The position numbers and the translations under genes were made by a program. Under the pieces are notes generated by a model, which worked only from the letters and a program-made list of their open reading frames with translations, had not been told where the DNA came from and did not search any database. Of a DNA stretch of 64,000 nucleotides, positions 52,860-61,657 are shown piece after piece. The DNA is taken from the NCBI RefSeq assembly GCF_001593385.1, contig NZ_LUVZ01000047.1:124001-188000 (forward strand). The letters run 5' to 3'. Each line of letters opens with the position of its first letter. Within the stretch, counting starts at the first letter, position 1. The DNA is from Chryseobacterium cucumeris (lineage in GTDB: Bacteria; Bacteroidota; Bacteroidia; Flavobacteriales; Weeksellaceae).

Positions 52860-52900
52860 CAACCGCAAAAACAAAGTAAAAATCGTTACTGATGACACCT

Positions 52901-52975
52901 CGGGGCGTAGCGTAGTCCGGTCATCGCGCCTGGTTTGGGACCAGGAGGTCGCAGGTTCGAATCCTGCCGCCCCGA
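52901..52975 (+). tRNA. tRNA-Pro (anticodon TGG), copy 3
   Basis: The sequence is identical to copies 1 and 2. It starts 405 bp after copy 2, in a tandem unit made of promoter, two tRNAs and terminator. Confidence 0.97.
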
Positions 52976-52987
52976 CTTATAAATTTA

Positions 52988-53061
52988 GGGTGCGTAGCTC
53001 AGCTGGATAGAGCATCTGCCTTCTAAGCAGACGGTCAAAGGTTCGAATCCTTTCGCGCTCA
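52988..53061 (+). tRNA. tRNA-Arg (anticodon TCT), copy 3
   Basis: The sequence is identical to copies 1 and 2, with the same 12-base spacer after tRNA-Pro as in copy 2. Confidence 0.97.
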
Positions 53062-53064
53062 CTT

Positions 53065-53096
53065 AAAGACTTACTGGAAACAGTGAGTCTTTTTTG
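53065..53096 (+). terminator. Terminator of tRNA pair 3
   Basis: The hairpin sequence is the same as after copy 2 (AAGACTTACTG, GAAA loop, CAGTGAGTCTT, T-run). Confidence 0.75.
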
Positions 53097-53767
53097 TTAT
53101 ATTCAGAATCTTTGAAACTCATACTCGTAGTCACTCATTCTGGCATCCTGCTGAAGAAGTTATTATTCTTAGTATTAAATATCACTAGGAAAACCCGTAT
53201 CTGCTACTTAGATATTTCTACATCATAATTAAGAAACTCCCATTTAACAGTATAAAATACGATAAGATACTGAAGCTTTTATTTTCATTCGTATGCCGAT
53301 TTACATCTAATAGATTGGAAAAACATTGGTAAAGAAAAAGACATACCGAACATTAAAATTATTTTTTCTTTTCTTTTTTTAAACTTCATGCAAAGTAAGC
53401 ATAAACACAACATCCATTACAAAACCACTATACAATGTATGCACGCAATGAACCTACACCATACATACAACCTAATAACAACCCTTACAGATAAAGTAAA
53501 ACAACATGATGTACCTATGATGTATTCTATAATTTTCTTATTTCCTTTCTTTTCTTGAAATTGCAGCAAATTATCGATTCTAAAACACAAAATTGATCAA
53601 AAAACCTTTATGATGCCTAACGGGTGGGGTTAATAATCCCACCTGTTTTTTGTGGATATTAGTCATAATTACAAGAGTTAATAAACAGTAGTTTATATTA
53701 TAATGAATTCACTTTTATCTTGCATTATATTTAATTTTTGTATTATTCTCAATATAGTATTTATTCT
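53097..53767. other. Long AT-rich region with an A/C-rich stretch and an orphan hairpin
   Basis: No convincing gene is present in about 670 bp. From about 53395 to 53500 the plus strand is rich in A and C and poor in G. A 56-codon frame (from an ATG at about 53388 to a TGA) covers it but has no recognisable features. A terminator-like hairpin follows at 53621. A small RNA is possible. Confidence 0.4.
53621..53651 (+). terminator. Orphan terminator-like hairpin
   Basis: CGGGTGGG (53621-53628) pairs with CCCACCTG (53638-53645), with one G-U pair, and is followed by six T. No gene ends just upstream on the plus strand. Confidence 0.6.
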
Positions 53768-55246
53768 ATGATGATGAAATCTTTGAAAAATTTTAATAGA
53801 ATAATCTATTGTCTTGTTTTTACATGCGGTTGTTCAAAACTATTTCCACAACACTATAGTATACAGCAAATAGATACTTTACTCATAAAAACAAATGAAG
53901 AACTCAGAACCCAAATATCTAACAAGGATCTGATCATTTGGAATCAAAAAATTATAAAAGAAGCGCAGCAAAATAATTACCCTAAAGGAGAAGCTTGGGG
54001 ATATGCCAATATTGCGAATCGTCTATGGCTTACAGGAGAATTTAAAAAGGCCATAGAATATCTGAATGATGCTGAGGAAAAATCAAAAGATATCAATGAT
54101 GATTTTCTTGCCGGTAAAATCAATCAGGAATATTCACAGGTCTACAACAGGATGAATCTCCCTAAAATGGCTTTAGGTTATAATTCAAAGGCCATGAAAT
54201 TTGCTTTAAGATTGAAAAAAGATAATCAGGACTGCCGATTTTTTTTACGGTATGTTTATTCAACCCGGGCATCGTATTTCGACGGAGTTGAACAGTCTGA
54301 TTCATCACTCGTCTACCTTCATAAAGCAATGAAAATAGATCTGAATCCTTTAGATATAGCACTTATAGCATATCATTATACAAAGTATGATCGAAATTTA
54401 GATTCAGCCAATTATTATTTTAAAAAAAGCCTTAACCTGATAGAAACCAAAAGGTTTAAACATAATAAATACCAGAGAGCGGTTATTTTATATAATTATG
54501 GCTTTTTTCTGTATGTTCAGAAAAAAAATGATGAGGCTATTGATATCTATCAACAATCCCTTGAACTGGCAAAGGAAGTAAACAGACCTTATCTGGTCTT
54601 AGATAATTACAGATGGCTGGCCACAGTTTATAAAGACCTTAAAGAATCTGAGAAAGAATCTGAATATTTAAGCAAGGCCACCTCACTGAAAGACAGCTTA
54701 GACAATGACCAAAGCAAAGCTATCACATTAGCTTTTAATAAAATTTCAAAGAAAGAAGAAGAAAAACAAAAAAACAAATTCCTGTCATTTTTCTGGTATG
54801 GAGGGGTTCTGTTTGTACTTATTTTTTTACTATCTCTTTATTTTTATCTACAGTTTAAAAGAAAGAAAAAAAGGCTTATTGAAAGTAAAACAATTATTCT
54901 TCGGCAGGAAGAAGAAGCAAAAATTCTAAAAAGAAAGCTCAATGAAAATCATGAGCAGATCATTCAACTGGCAAAAAAAAACGATGTTGGCTTTTTAGCA
55001 TTATTTCAGGAAACATATCCTGAGGTCTGCCAGCAACTTTTAAAAATCAACGCTAATCTTTCCCCCTCTGACTTATCTTTCTGTGCTATGATATGGCTGG
55101 GGTTCTCTTCAAAAGAAATGGCACAGTATTCTTCTATGGAGCACAGATCTGTACAAACGAAGAAATACCGATTACGCAAAAAACTACACCTTGAAGCACA
55201 GACTGATCTCTATCAATTTATAAGATCAATATCTGAGGTTAAATAA
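53768..55246 (+). CDS. TPR protein with transmembrane helix and LuxR-type HTH
   Basis: From the ATG at 53768 the 492-residue protein opens with an N-terminal hydrophobic segment (IIYCLVFTCGC, about 12-22). TPR-like repeats cover about 45-320 (YANIANRLWLTGEFKKAIEYLNDAEEKS is one; key N, W, A positions). One transmembrane helix follows (FFWYGGVLFVLIFLLSLYFYL, about 340-360), then a coiled linker. The C-terminal helix-turn-helix (ANLSPSDLSFCAMIWLGFSS to KKYRLRKKLHL, about 430-480) resembles LuxR/GerE-like regulators common in this phylum. Like the AraC-type protein at 36558, it would be a membrane-spanning one-component regulator. A TTG ten codons earlier is the only alternative. The target is unknown. 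Confidence 0.78.
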   Translation: MMMKSLKNFNRIIYCLVFTCGCSKLFPQHYSIQQIDTLLIKTNEELRTQISNKDLIIWNQKIIKEAQQNNYPKGEAWGYANIANRLWLTGEFKKAIEYLNDAEEKSKDINDDFLAGKINQEYSQVYNRMNLPKMALGYNSKAMKFALRLKKDNQDCRFFLRYVYSTRASYFDGVEQSDSSLVYLHKAMKIDLNPLDIALIAYHYTKYDRNLDSANYYFKKSLNLIETKRFKHNKYQRAVILYNYGFFLYVQKKNDEAIDIYQQSLELAKEVNRPYLVLDNYRWLATVYKDLKESEKESEYLSKATSLKDSLDNDQSKAITLAFNKISKKEEEKQKNKFLSFFWYGGVLFVLIFLLSLYFYLQFKRKKKRLIESKTIILRQEEEAKILKRKLNENHEQIIQLAKKNDVGFLALFQETYPEVCQQLLKINANLSPSDLSFCAMIWLGFSSKEMAQYSSMEHRSVQTKKYRLRKKLHLEAQTDLYQFIRSISEVK

Positions 55247-55325
55247 TCTTCACGAGCATAAAACATAATGAATATGATGGTTATTTTCCTCAAAAGTAAT
55301 AAGAGTTTACCCCTGACACTATATA

Positions 55326-55358
55326 TAAAATCCCTCATTCTTAAGTGAGGGATTTTTA
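55326..55358. terminator. Bidirectional terminator between convergent genes
   Basis: AAATCCCTCA (55328-55337) pairs with TGAGGGATTT (55346-55355) as a 10-bp perfect stem flanked by A- and T-rich sequence. It lies between the TPR regulator and the SH3-domain gene. Confidence 0.8.
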
Positions 55359-55377
55359 ATTTTCGTCAATACTGATT

Positions 55378-56217
55378 TTATTTCAGTTTGTAGGTATTTC
55401 CATTCCAAAGGTAAGTTCTGAAAGAATGTTTTTTCTTCTCTCTATCTCTTTCATCTACTTCCATATCTTCCACTTTTAAGATAAATGCATTGGGAATTCC
55501 TCCTTTATCATTGGGAAAAATAAATTCTTCGCTATGATAAAAAACACCGGCATCCCCTACGTTTGTCAATTGCGGAAGGGCAATTAACTTTTTACCTTTA
55601 AAAAGAACATACTGATCATAACTTGCTATTCCACAAGCTTCTCCCGAAACCATTGCTTTTAAGGTGAATTCAACATTTTGCAGTTTATGATTGCTTTCTA
55701 TATTGAATGCTGCTGAACTCAACTCCTCTGCTCTTCCGGTATCAAAATACACCTCATCAATAAGTGTATTTCCTTCCAGTACTTTTATTCCTGCAATATT
55801 CTGCTTTTCAATCTCATTGATTTCTTTATTCTTCCGGTCAATTGTTTTGGAAAGCCCAAAGAGGAAGTCATACCCATTCTTATTACGGTAGCCTACACAA
55901 AGATTGCCACCCCAGATATATCCTTCCAATGTATTCTCTCCTTTCTGATAAGAGATTTTATACCAGTTAGCATTTCTTTCTCCCAGTTTCAGGACTGCAT
56001 TTTCTTTTTTAAGAATCATTACCTGTTGGTTCACCTGCAATGAATCTACAATCTGAGCATTCACTCCGGGATCTAATCTCACACGCGTCCAATCTGTAAA
56101 GATTTTTTGAGTTTTATTTTCTTCAAAGCTAAAGATACCATCTGCATACACTTCATTTTCCTGTGCTGTAAAAAACTGCAGCATCAGTAAAAATAAAGCT
56201 GTCCATAAAGTTTTCAT
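55378..56217 (-). CDS. Secreted SH3-like domain protein
   Basis: The 279-residue protein has a signal peptide (MKTLWTALFLLMLQFFTAQ). A bacterial SH3-type domain follows (about 42-110): WTRVRLDPGVNAQIVDSL, then NANWYKISYQKG and LEGYIWGGNLCVGY, the usual RxxPS..S.V...L and W..V....G..GWV pattern. The remaining 160 residues (YDQYVLFKGKKLIALPQLTNVGDAG) are unassigned. It is probably an envelope protein that binds peptidoglycan or a peptide ligand. It begins 26 bp after prmA and is likely co-transcribed with it. Confidence 0.72.
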   Translation of the reverse strand: MKTLWTALFLLMLQFFTAQENEVYADGIFSFEENKTQKIFTDWTRVRLDPGVNAQIVDSLQVNQQVMILKKENAVLKLGERNANWYKISYQKGENTLEGYIWGGNLCVGYRNKNGYDFLFGLSKTIDRKNKEINEIEKQNIAGIKVLEGNTLIDEVYFDTGRAEELSSAAFNIESNHKLQNVEFTLKAMVSGEACGIASYDQYVLFKGKKLIALPQLTNVGDAGVFYHSEEFIFPNDKGGIPNAFILKVEDMEVDERDREKKKHSFRTYLWNGNTYKLK

Positions 56218-56243
56218 ATTCGTATTTTGTTTTTGGTGTGTTA

Positions 56244-57068
56244 TTATTCAAGCAGAAGGCTTACCCACTCTTCACGCTGTAATTTCTTTTTAAGCTCCAG
56301 ACCACTTTCTTTGCATACTTCCAGAATATCATCTACATCAAAGAAGCAAAGGCCTGAAAGTAATAATTTTCCACCGTCATTCAGTACTGAAACATAGGTT
56401 GGGATATCTGAAATCAGGATATTTCTGTTGATATTGGCTAAAATGATATCGTAATTCTCTTTCCCTAAGTTTTCTGCAGTTCCCTGTTCAATATCCAGTT
56501 CTACATTATTTCTTACTGCATTTTCTTTTGAATTTTCTACTGACCATTCATCAATATCGATAGCTTTGGTATCTCCTGCGCCCTGCTGTTTTGCATAAAT
56601 AGCTAATACAGAAGTTCCGCATCCCATATCCAATACTTTTTTACCCTTGAAATCAATATCCATCATTTGCTGGATCATTAAATGGGTTGTAGGGTGATGA
56701 CCTGTTCCGAAAGACATTTTAGGTTGAATGATAATTTCATGCATTCCCGGTACAGATTCATGGAACTCTGCTCTGATCAGTACTTTATCATCGATATTAA
56801 TTGGAGAAAAATTCTTTTCCCATTCTTCATTCCAGTTGATGTTCGGCATTTCTTCGAAAGAATATTCGATTTTTACGTTTTCGTTTTCAAAGATCGGAAG
56901 TCCTTTCAACTGATCTTCGTGAAACAAATCTGTCTGAATATATCCTAAAATTCCGTCAATTTCTTCTGTAAAGCTGTCAAAACCTATTTCTATAAGCTCT
57001 GCCATTAATATCTCATTCCAGGGTTGTAATGGAGAAATTTTGAAATTGAATTCTAAATAATTTTGCAT
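56244..57068 (-). CDS. prmA: Ribosomal protein L11 methyltransferase
   Basis: PrmA trimethylates ribosomal protein L11 using SAM. The 274-residue protein has the class I methyltransferase motif VLDMGCGTSVLAIYA (about 145-159) after the family's PGMHEIIIQPKMSFGTGHHPTT-type stretch (GTGHHPTT at about 121-128). ANINRNIL (about 210-217) corresponds to the N-I-N/DPP-like motif IV. The N-terminal about 110 residues are the L11-binding domain. A -7 element lies close upstream, and an SH3-domain gene follows in the same transcript. Confidence 0.93.
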   Translation of the reverse strand: MQNYLEFNFKISPLQPWNEILMAELIEIGFDSFTEEIDGILGYIQTDLFHEDQLKGLPIFENENVKIEYSFEEMPNINWNEEWEKNFSPINIDDKVLIRAEFHESVPGMHEIIIQPKMSFGTGHHPTTHLMIQQMMDIDFKGKKVLDMGCGTSVLAIYAKQQGAGDTKAIDIDEWSVENSKENAVRNNVELDIEQGTAENLGKENYDIILANINRNILISDIPTYVSVLNDGGKLLLSGLCFFDVDDILEVCKESGLELKKKLQREEWVSLLLE

Positions 57069-57082
57069 GTGAATAATTTCTG

Positions 57083-57090
57083 CAAAAATA
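57083..57090 (-). promoter_or_regulatory. -7 promoter element for prmA
   Basis: The minus strand reads TATTTTTG (TAnnTTTG), with its end 15 bases before the prmA ATG. Confidence 0.5.
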
Positions 57091-57244
57091 CTAATGTTAT
57101 TACGGTAAAAAAAATGATGGAGTCATTTTTGGCTGAAACCGTGGAGTTTTATGTTTTTTTAAATTGTGGATGTGGTAAAAAAGTTTATTTGTTAATTTTT
57201 TCTCCCACAAATTATACGGATGACATAGATGATTGCATCGTATT

Positions 57245-57310
57245 TTCAATAGAGGCAGGTTTTAGCCCGTCTTCAAATCATGACAAATTTCCATTGGCTT
57301 CAGCCAAAAC
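57245..57310 (-). repeat. Dispersed palindromic repeat, copy C (minus orientation)
   Basis: Read on the minus strand it starts TTTTGGCTGAAGCCAATGGA, continues through a 22-base spacer to GACGGGCTAAAACCTGCC and ends CTATTGAA. The layout and tail match copy A at 9421. Confidence 0.75.
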
Positions 57311-57404
57311 TTATTTTTTCTATCCTAAAGACAATGTAGATTTTTTTGAAAAGCGAAAGATTACAAATTTTCACTAAAGTCATATAATACTGATTAAAAG
57401 AAAA

Positions 57405-57430
57405 GCGGACTAAAGCCCGCTCCTATTGAA
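57405..57430 (+). repeat. Dispersed palindromic repeat, copy D (right half only)
   Basis: GCGGACTAAAGCCCGC (57405-57420) followed by TCCTATTGAA is the right palindrome and tail without a left half. It lies 95 bp from copy C in opposite orientation. Confidence 0.7.
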
Positions 57431-57519
57431 TTTTATTGTTCAAGTTAGATTAAAATGTCCTTTGCCGAAAGCTTTAAACATTAAACTCTCAACCTTGAAC
57501 TTTAAATTTTAAAACCTTA

Positions 57520-58233
57520 TTAAGGATTTGTAGAGAATATAGAACCGTTTGCAATCAGCGCTCTTCTGTTCATTTTCAGGATATCTCTTACCCATTCTGC
57601 AAAATCTTCCGGCTGTAATACTTTATCAGGATTTCCATCTGTAAGACCGCCCTGGATGCTCATATCAGAAGCAATAGTACTTGGAGTCAGCGTAATGACA
57701 CGGATATTTTGTTTTCTCCATTCTGCCATCATAGATTGAGAAAGAGATACTACGGCTGCTTTTGAAGCGGCGTATGCAGACATATTAGGACCTCCTTTCA
57801 GACCTGCAGTAGAGGCTACGTTGACGATATCACCTTCTCCTTTTGCTTTCATGAAGGGATAAGCTGCTTTGGCTGCATAGTATACTCCGAAAAGATTGGT
57901 TTTAATAACCTGCTCCCAAGTTTCAGAAGGCATTTCTTCGATAGAACCAAAGTCTCCGATTCCTGCATTATTGATCAGAATATCAATTCCTCCCAATTGT
58001 TCTGCTAAAGATTCTATTCCAGCTTTTACCTGAATTTCATTGTCTACAGAAAATACTGCGTAGGCTGAGTGTACTCCTAATTTTTTGATTTCTTCAACCG
58101 TCATTTTAAGGTTCTCTTCGTTTCTTCCTGTAATGGCAACGTTTACTCCTTCATTGGCTAAAGCTAACGCTACAGCTTTTCCTAGTCCTCTTCCACCACC
58201 TGTTACAATGGCATTTTTTCCGTTTATATTCAT
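57520..58233 (-). CDS. Short-chain dehydrogenase/reductase, 3-ketoacyl-ACP reductase-like
   Basis: The 237-residue protein has the classical SDR layout. The cofactor loop TGGGRGLGK is at 11-19, NNAG at 88-91, and the catalytic Ser141, Tyr154 and Lys158 sit in NVASTAG and SAYAASKAA. It resembles FabG, but SDR substrates vary and there is no fab cluster here, so the reductase may act on other ketones. A TAnnTTTG element lies close upstream. It is monocistronic. Confidence 0.85.
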   Translation of the reverse strand: MNINGKNAIVTGGGRGLGKAVALALANEGVNVAITGRNEENLKMTVEEIKKLGVHSAYAVFSVDNEIQVKAGIESLAEQLGGIDILINNAGIGDFGSIEEMPSETWEQVIKTNLFGVYYAAKAAYPFMKAKGEGDIVNVASTAGLKGGPNMSAYAASKAAVVSLSQSMMAEWRKQNIRVITLTPSTIASDMSIQGGLTDGNPDKVLQPEDFAEWVRDILKMNRRALIANGSIFSTNP

Positions 58234-58255
58234 AGTAATGATACTTTTCTTGATA

Positions 58256-58263
58256 CAAAGTTA
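58256..58263 (-). promoter_or_regulatory. -7 promoter element for the SDR gene
   Basis: The minus strand reads TAACTTTG, matching TAnnTTTG, about 22 bases before the ATG at 58233. Confidence 0.5.
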
Positions 58264-58500
58264 CGAAAGAACATTTTTATGAGGCCGCGAAAACACAGAT
58301 TTAACTTATATTTTATACAACCACAAAAATCACAAAAGATGATTACTACAGATAATATTTAAAAGTTACAATCATCCCGTATAAAAGTTAACATAAGATG
58401 AAAACTTAGATTTTTATAAAACTTAAGTGCGCTTCTTATATCCAAAGTATAGCTTAAAAACTTTTGTGACTTTTGTCGTTTATCTAAACCTCGATAACAA

Positions 58501-58529
58501 TTAAAACCGGCTCATAAGAACCGGTTTCA
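58501..58529 (-). terminator. Terminator of the SusC/SusD/phosphoesterase operon
   Basis: GAAACCGG (58528-58521 on the minus strand), a ten-base loop and CCGGTTTT (58510-58503) form a compact stem about 35 bp after the phosphoesterase stop. Confidence 0.6.
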
Positions 58530-58564
58530 AAATCTAAAAAAGGTATAGTAAAAAAATAAAAAGC

Positions 58565-60151
58565 TTAAGGAATCTGGATGGCGTTCTGAACTTCAAATTC
58601 TTCTGAAGCTGAGAATTCATTTCCATACATGTCTACAGCTTTCACCTCAACTTTGTGTTTTCCTAATGCTAATTTCTTAGGAAAATCCGCTTCCCAGATA
58701 TGCTTTGACATTTCAGGATTAGAAGGTCTTCTGCCCGGAAGAATTTTCTCTGTAGAATCCCATTTGAAAACAGAAAGAGCAAAATTCGGGTCGATGGTTT
58801 CATCGTACTTCATTTCTTCCCATTTTCCACCGTCTATTCTGTATTCTACCTTGTCTTTTTTGCTTCCCATGAAGAAGTTAGCCAGTACTTTGGCAGAGGT
58901 TCTTGACGAAGAAATCACTTTCGGAACATATAATTTGATCTGATAGTCTTCCGGTTTTCCGGCTGTTCTGTACTTAACTTTATACTGATTGTCTGTAAAA
59001 CTGATGAAAGAGTAACCTTTTGCAGTCCCGTCTCTCATGGTTGAGGTAGGAAGTCCGGCTTCATCCGGTGTTCCTGAATACCAGTCGCCACAAGTAGTTC
59101 CTACGTTATATTCGTGTAATTCTTTGATTCCGTTCCAGCCTGCTTTTTTGCCATAGAAAATCTGTTGCTGGATATGGGTATGTGCTGACAAAAGCAATAC
59201 ATTCTGGAAAGGATTCAGAAAATCAAATAATTTCTGACGGTCCGCATTTCTGAAGTTGTCTTCGTTATTATGTTCCAATGGAATATGGAAAGAAATGACG
59301 ATCAGTTTATTTTTATCAACCAGTTTCAGATCATTTTCGATAAACTGAAGCTGGTCATCACGGAATCCGCCCCAATACCCTTTGCCGTCTCTCGGGTCCG
59401 GATAAAGAATATCATCTAAAATGATGAAGTGTACATTACCGTAGTTGAACGAGTAATTGGCAGGACCAAAATTAGATTCAAATGTTTCATCGGAAAGCCT
59501 GTCTTCCTTTGCATCATAGTTCATGTCATGATTTCCCATCACATTATACCAGGGTAGTCCGACTTCTTTCATCACATCTGCGTAAGGTTTCTGAAGACTT
59601 AGGTTGTCTCCTACCAGATCTCCCAGACTGATACCCAATACTGCATTTTTCTTTGTATTCTTTACTTCGTTTACGATTCCTCTTTTGAAGTAATCCAGTT
59701 CTTTTTCTGTGTAAGGCTGTGGATCACCAAAAACAAGGATATCAAAATTTTTATTTTCGTTTTGTTGATAAAGCGGGAAATTCATTTCTTTTGGAAGATC
59801 ACCTGTGGGAGCTACTCCTTTGTATTTAAAATCTGTAGGAGATCCATTAGGTTTATGATGATAATAGAACTGTGGAAGATTGTTTGCATTTAAAGCAGTA
59901 TGATACCCTGAAGGCTTGATCACAAAAATAGTTTGATCTTCGTGAACCGGAAGACTGTATCTACCGTTTTTATCCGTAAGAACTACCTGCACTCCATTAG
60001 AGACAGCTACGCCTTCAATTCCTTTTTCACGGTTTTCTTTCTTTTGATTTTTGTTGAGGTCTTCGAATACATATCCTGAGACAGAAGTCTGTGCGAGTGC
60101 CATTGCTGAAACCAGCATACAAGGCATGATATATTTTATATTGATAGTCAT
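58565..60151 (-). CDS. Secreted calcineurin-like metallophosphoesterase with N- and C-terminal accessory domains
   Basis: The 528-residue protein has a signal peptide (about 1-20) and an N-terminal beta domain (about 24-125; SVSGYVFEDLNKNQKKENREK). The calcineurin core covers about 135-345: FGDPQPYT, SLGDLVGDN, VMGNHDMNYD, SFHIPLEHNN and SAHTHIQQQ supply the Asp/His/Asn metal ligands. A C-terminal beta domain (about 375-528) completes it. This three-part design is the MetallophosN/MetallophosC family. It would hydrolyse an extracytoplasmic phosphoester. It lies 48 bp after the SusD gene, suggesting that it processes the substrate bound by that pair. Confidence 0.87.
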   Translation of the reverse strand: MTINIKYIMPCMLVSAMALAQTSVSGYVFEDLNKNQKKENREKGIEGVAVSNGVQVVLTDKNGRYSLPVHEDQTIFVIKPSGYHTALNANNLPQFYYHHKPNGSPTDFKYKGVAPTGDLPKEMNFPLYQQNENKNFDILVFGDPQPYTEKELDYFKRGIVNEVKNTKKNAVLGISLGDLVGDNLSLQKPYADVMKEVGLPWYNVMGNHDMNYDAKEDRLSDETFESNFGPANYSFNYGNVHFIILDDILYPDPRDGKGYWGGFRDDQLQFIENDLKLVDKNKLIVISFHIPLEHNNEDNFRNADRQKLFDFLNPFQNVLLLSAHTHIQQQIFYGKKAGWNGIKELHEYNVGTTCGDWYSGTPDEAGLPTSTMRDGTAKGYSFISFTDNQYKVKYRTAGKPEDYQIKLYVPKVISSSRTSAKVLANFFMGSKKDKVEYRIDGGKWEEMKYDETIDPNFALSVFKWDSTEKILPGRRPSNPEMSKHIWEADFPKKLALGKHKVEVKAVDMYGNEFSASEEFEVQNAIQIP

Positions 60152-60199
60152 AATTTTTTAAATCTTTAAATTATTTTTTAATCTTTCAATTGACACTTT

Positions 60200-61648
60200 T
60201 TATTTATTCCACCACATTTTCACGTTGATATTGTCTCCTCCCATCGATTGTACAGCTGCGTTATAATTATCTGTATTCATCACTTTTGTAGCCGTAGGAT
60301 ACATGAATCTCACAGGCATTTGCCCTCCGTTCTGAAGCCCTCCGTTATTAGGGAGTACAGGAAGTTTTGTACGTCTGTATTCATACCATTGCTGATGGTC
60401 AATAAAAAACAGGGATATGTATTTCTGAAGCATAATTTTTTCCAGAGAGCCGTCATACGCCACTTTAGGATTACTAAAGTAATTGGCAGGAACTGTTGCT
60501 CCCCACTGTTCAATAATAGATTTCACCCCGGTTTCGTAATAGGTTTGCTGGTTTCCCGCGATGATTCCTTTATTGACTAATTCTGCAAGGATAAACTGAA
60601 CTTCAGAATAAGTCATGATTAAAATCTTTAAAGGTGCTTTCGCCAGATTCTGATTAAGGTTGGAAGGCTGATAGTTGAAAGATGTTCCCAAAGCGTATCC
60701 TGAAGGAGCTCCTTTATAACCAAGATCTTCTCCTGTTCCTGCTTTCGCTTTTGTGAAAAATAGGCTCAGTCTTGGGTCATTATTATCTTTCATGGCATTC
60801 ACAAAGAATTCACCTGCAGCCCTGGAAGCGGTAAAATCCTGTGGGCGGGCTATTGGCGGCAGGTAGGGAGATATTCCGGAAAGCGGCAGCACTGCACTGT
60901 CTGTATTATTCTGAAAAATGGGATATTGAGCCGGATTATTGATAATTTCCTGAATTCTTTCATAGACATTTACTTCTCCGTTTCGGCTTAGAATTCTGGT
61001 TAATAATCTTAATGAAAGAGAATTACAGAATTTTTTCCATCCTAAAATTCCGGTCTGGCTGTTGGTATTGGCATTATAAAACAGATCGGTTTCCGTTAAT
61101 ACCTGATTGGTATTGAATAACGAGTTGGCTGTTTTCAGATCATTTAACAGCTGAATGTAGATATCTTTCTGCTTATCATATTTTGGTCTTAAAATATTTT
61201 CTTCAACTTTAAGCGCTTCAGAAAAAGGTATATCTCCGAAAGCATCAGTAAGGTTGGAGGCAATCCATGCATTCAGGACCATTGAAATAGCAAGGTAATT
61301 ATTATTCTGTTCTTTGTCTGCATATTTTCTGAGATCATTTACCTGCTTAAGCCATCTGTAAGAAGTATTCCAGTATCCGTTACCACTTTTTTCATCCATA
61401 TAATATCTGCTGTAGGAATTTCCTTCATTGGGAAAGTCTAAAGCAATCTGCATCATATCAAAAGTGAAATCATCTGCTCTGTTATAGCCGTAACTCGCCA
61501 TTTCATACTGAATGGGAGCAAGAAGGCTTCCAACGGAAGGGTCTTTAATCCTGCTGGTATCTGTATTGAACTCCTCGAAAGTTCTGTCACAGGATTGAAG
61601 CATGAAAACCGAAACTGCCAATGTCAGATTTATAATTATTTTTTTCAT
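60200..61648 (-). CDS. SusD/RagB-family outer-membrane lipoprotein
   Basis: The 482-residue protein has a lipoprotein signal with Cys20 (VSVFMLQSC). SusD-like_2 features follow: NTDTSRIKDPSVGSLLAPIQYEM near 30-52, helix pairs typical of TPR-like scaffold (WLKQVNDLRKYADKE; AISMVLNAWIASNLTDAFGDIPFSEAL, which includes the DxxGDxPFSEA motif), and a C-terminal substrate cap. SusD proteins lie over the SusC channel and capture nutrients. Ten bases upstream is the SusC-like gene, and the metallophosphoesterase follows. No glycosidase is next to it. Confidence 0.93.
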   Translation of the reverse strand: MKKIIINLTLAVSVFMLQSCDRTFEEFNTDTSRIKDPSVGSLLAPIQYEMASYGYNRADDFTFDMMQIALDFPNEGNSYSRYYMDEKSGNGYWNTSYRWLKQVNDLRKYADKEQNNNYLAISMVLNAWIASNLTDAFGDIPFSEALKVEENILRPKYDKQKDIYIQLLNDLKTANSLFNTNQVLTETDLFYNANTNSQTGILGWKKFCNSLSLRLLTRILSRNGEVNVYERIQEIINNPAQYPIFQNNTDSAVLPLSGISPYLPPIARPQDFTASRAAGEFFVNAMKDNNDPRLSLFFTKAKAGTGEDLGYKGAPSGYALGTSFNYQPSNLNQNLAKAPLKILIMTYSEVQFILAELVNKGIIAGNQQTYYETGVKSIIEQWGATVPANYFSNPKVAYDGSLEKIMLQKYISLFFIDHQQWYEYRRTKLPVLPNNGGLQNGGQMPVRFMYPTATKVMNTDNYNAAVQSMGGDNINVKMWWNK

Positions 61649-61657
61649 TTTTAAAAT

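Larger units (their letters stand above)
57069..57519. other. Intergenic region with two dispersed-repeat copies
   Basis: The 451 bp contain the prmA -7 element (57083-57090), a full dispersed-repeat copy on the minus strand (57245-57310) and a half copy on the plus strand (57405-57430). A 104-codon frame runs through this region but is explained by the repeats; it has no protein features. Confidence 0.6.
58234..58564. other. Intergenic region between the SDR gene and the phosphoesterase operon
   Basis: It holds the SDR -7 element (58256-58263) and the phosphoesterase terminator (58501-58529). The rest is AT-rich and shows no ORF or RNA gene. Confidence 0.5.

Noticed and set aside
53388-53560. 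56-codon frame in the A/C-rich stretch as a small gene
   Set aside because: The composition bias alone can keep the frame open; no leader, motif or conserved start signal is seen.
57063-57377. 104-codon plus-strand frame between prmA and the SDR gene
   Set aside because: It overlaps the start of prmA and is mostly dispersed repeat sequence; no signal peptide or domain.
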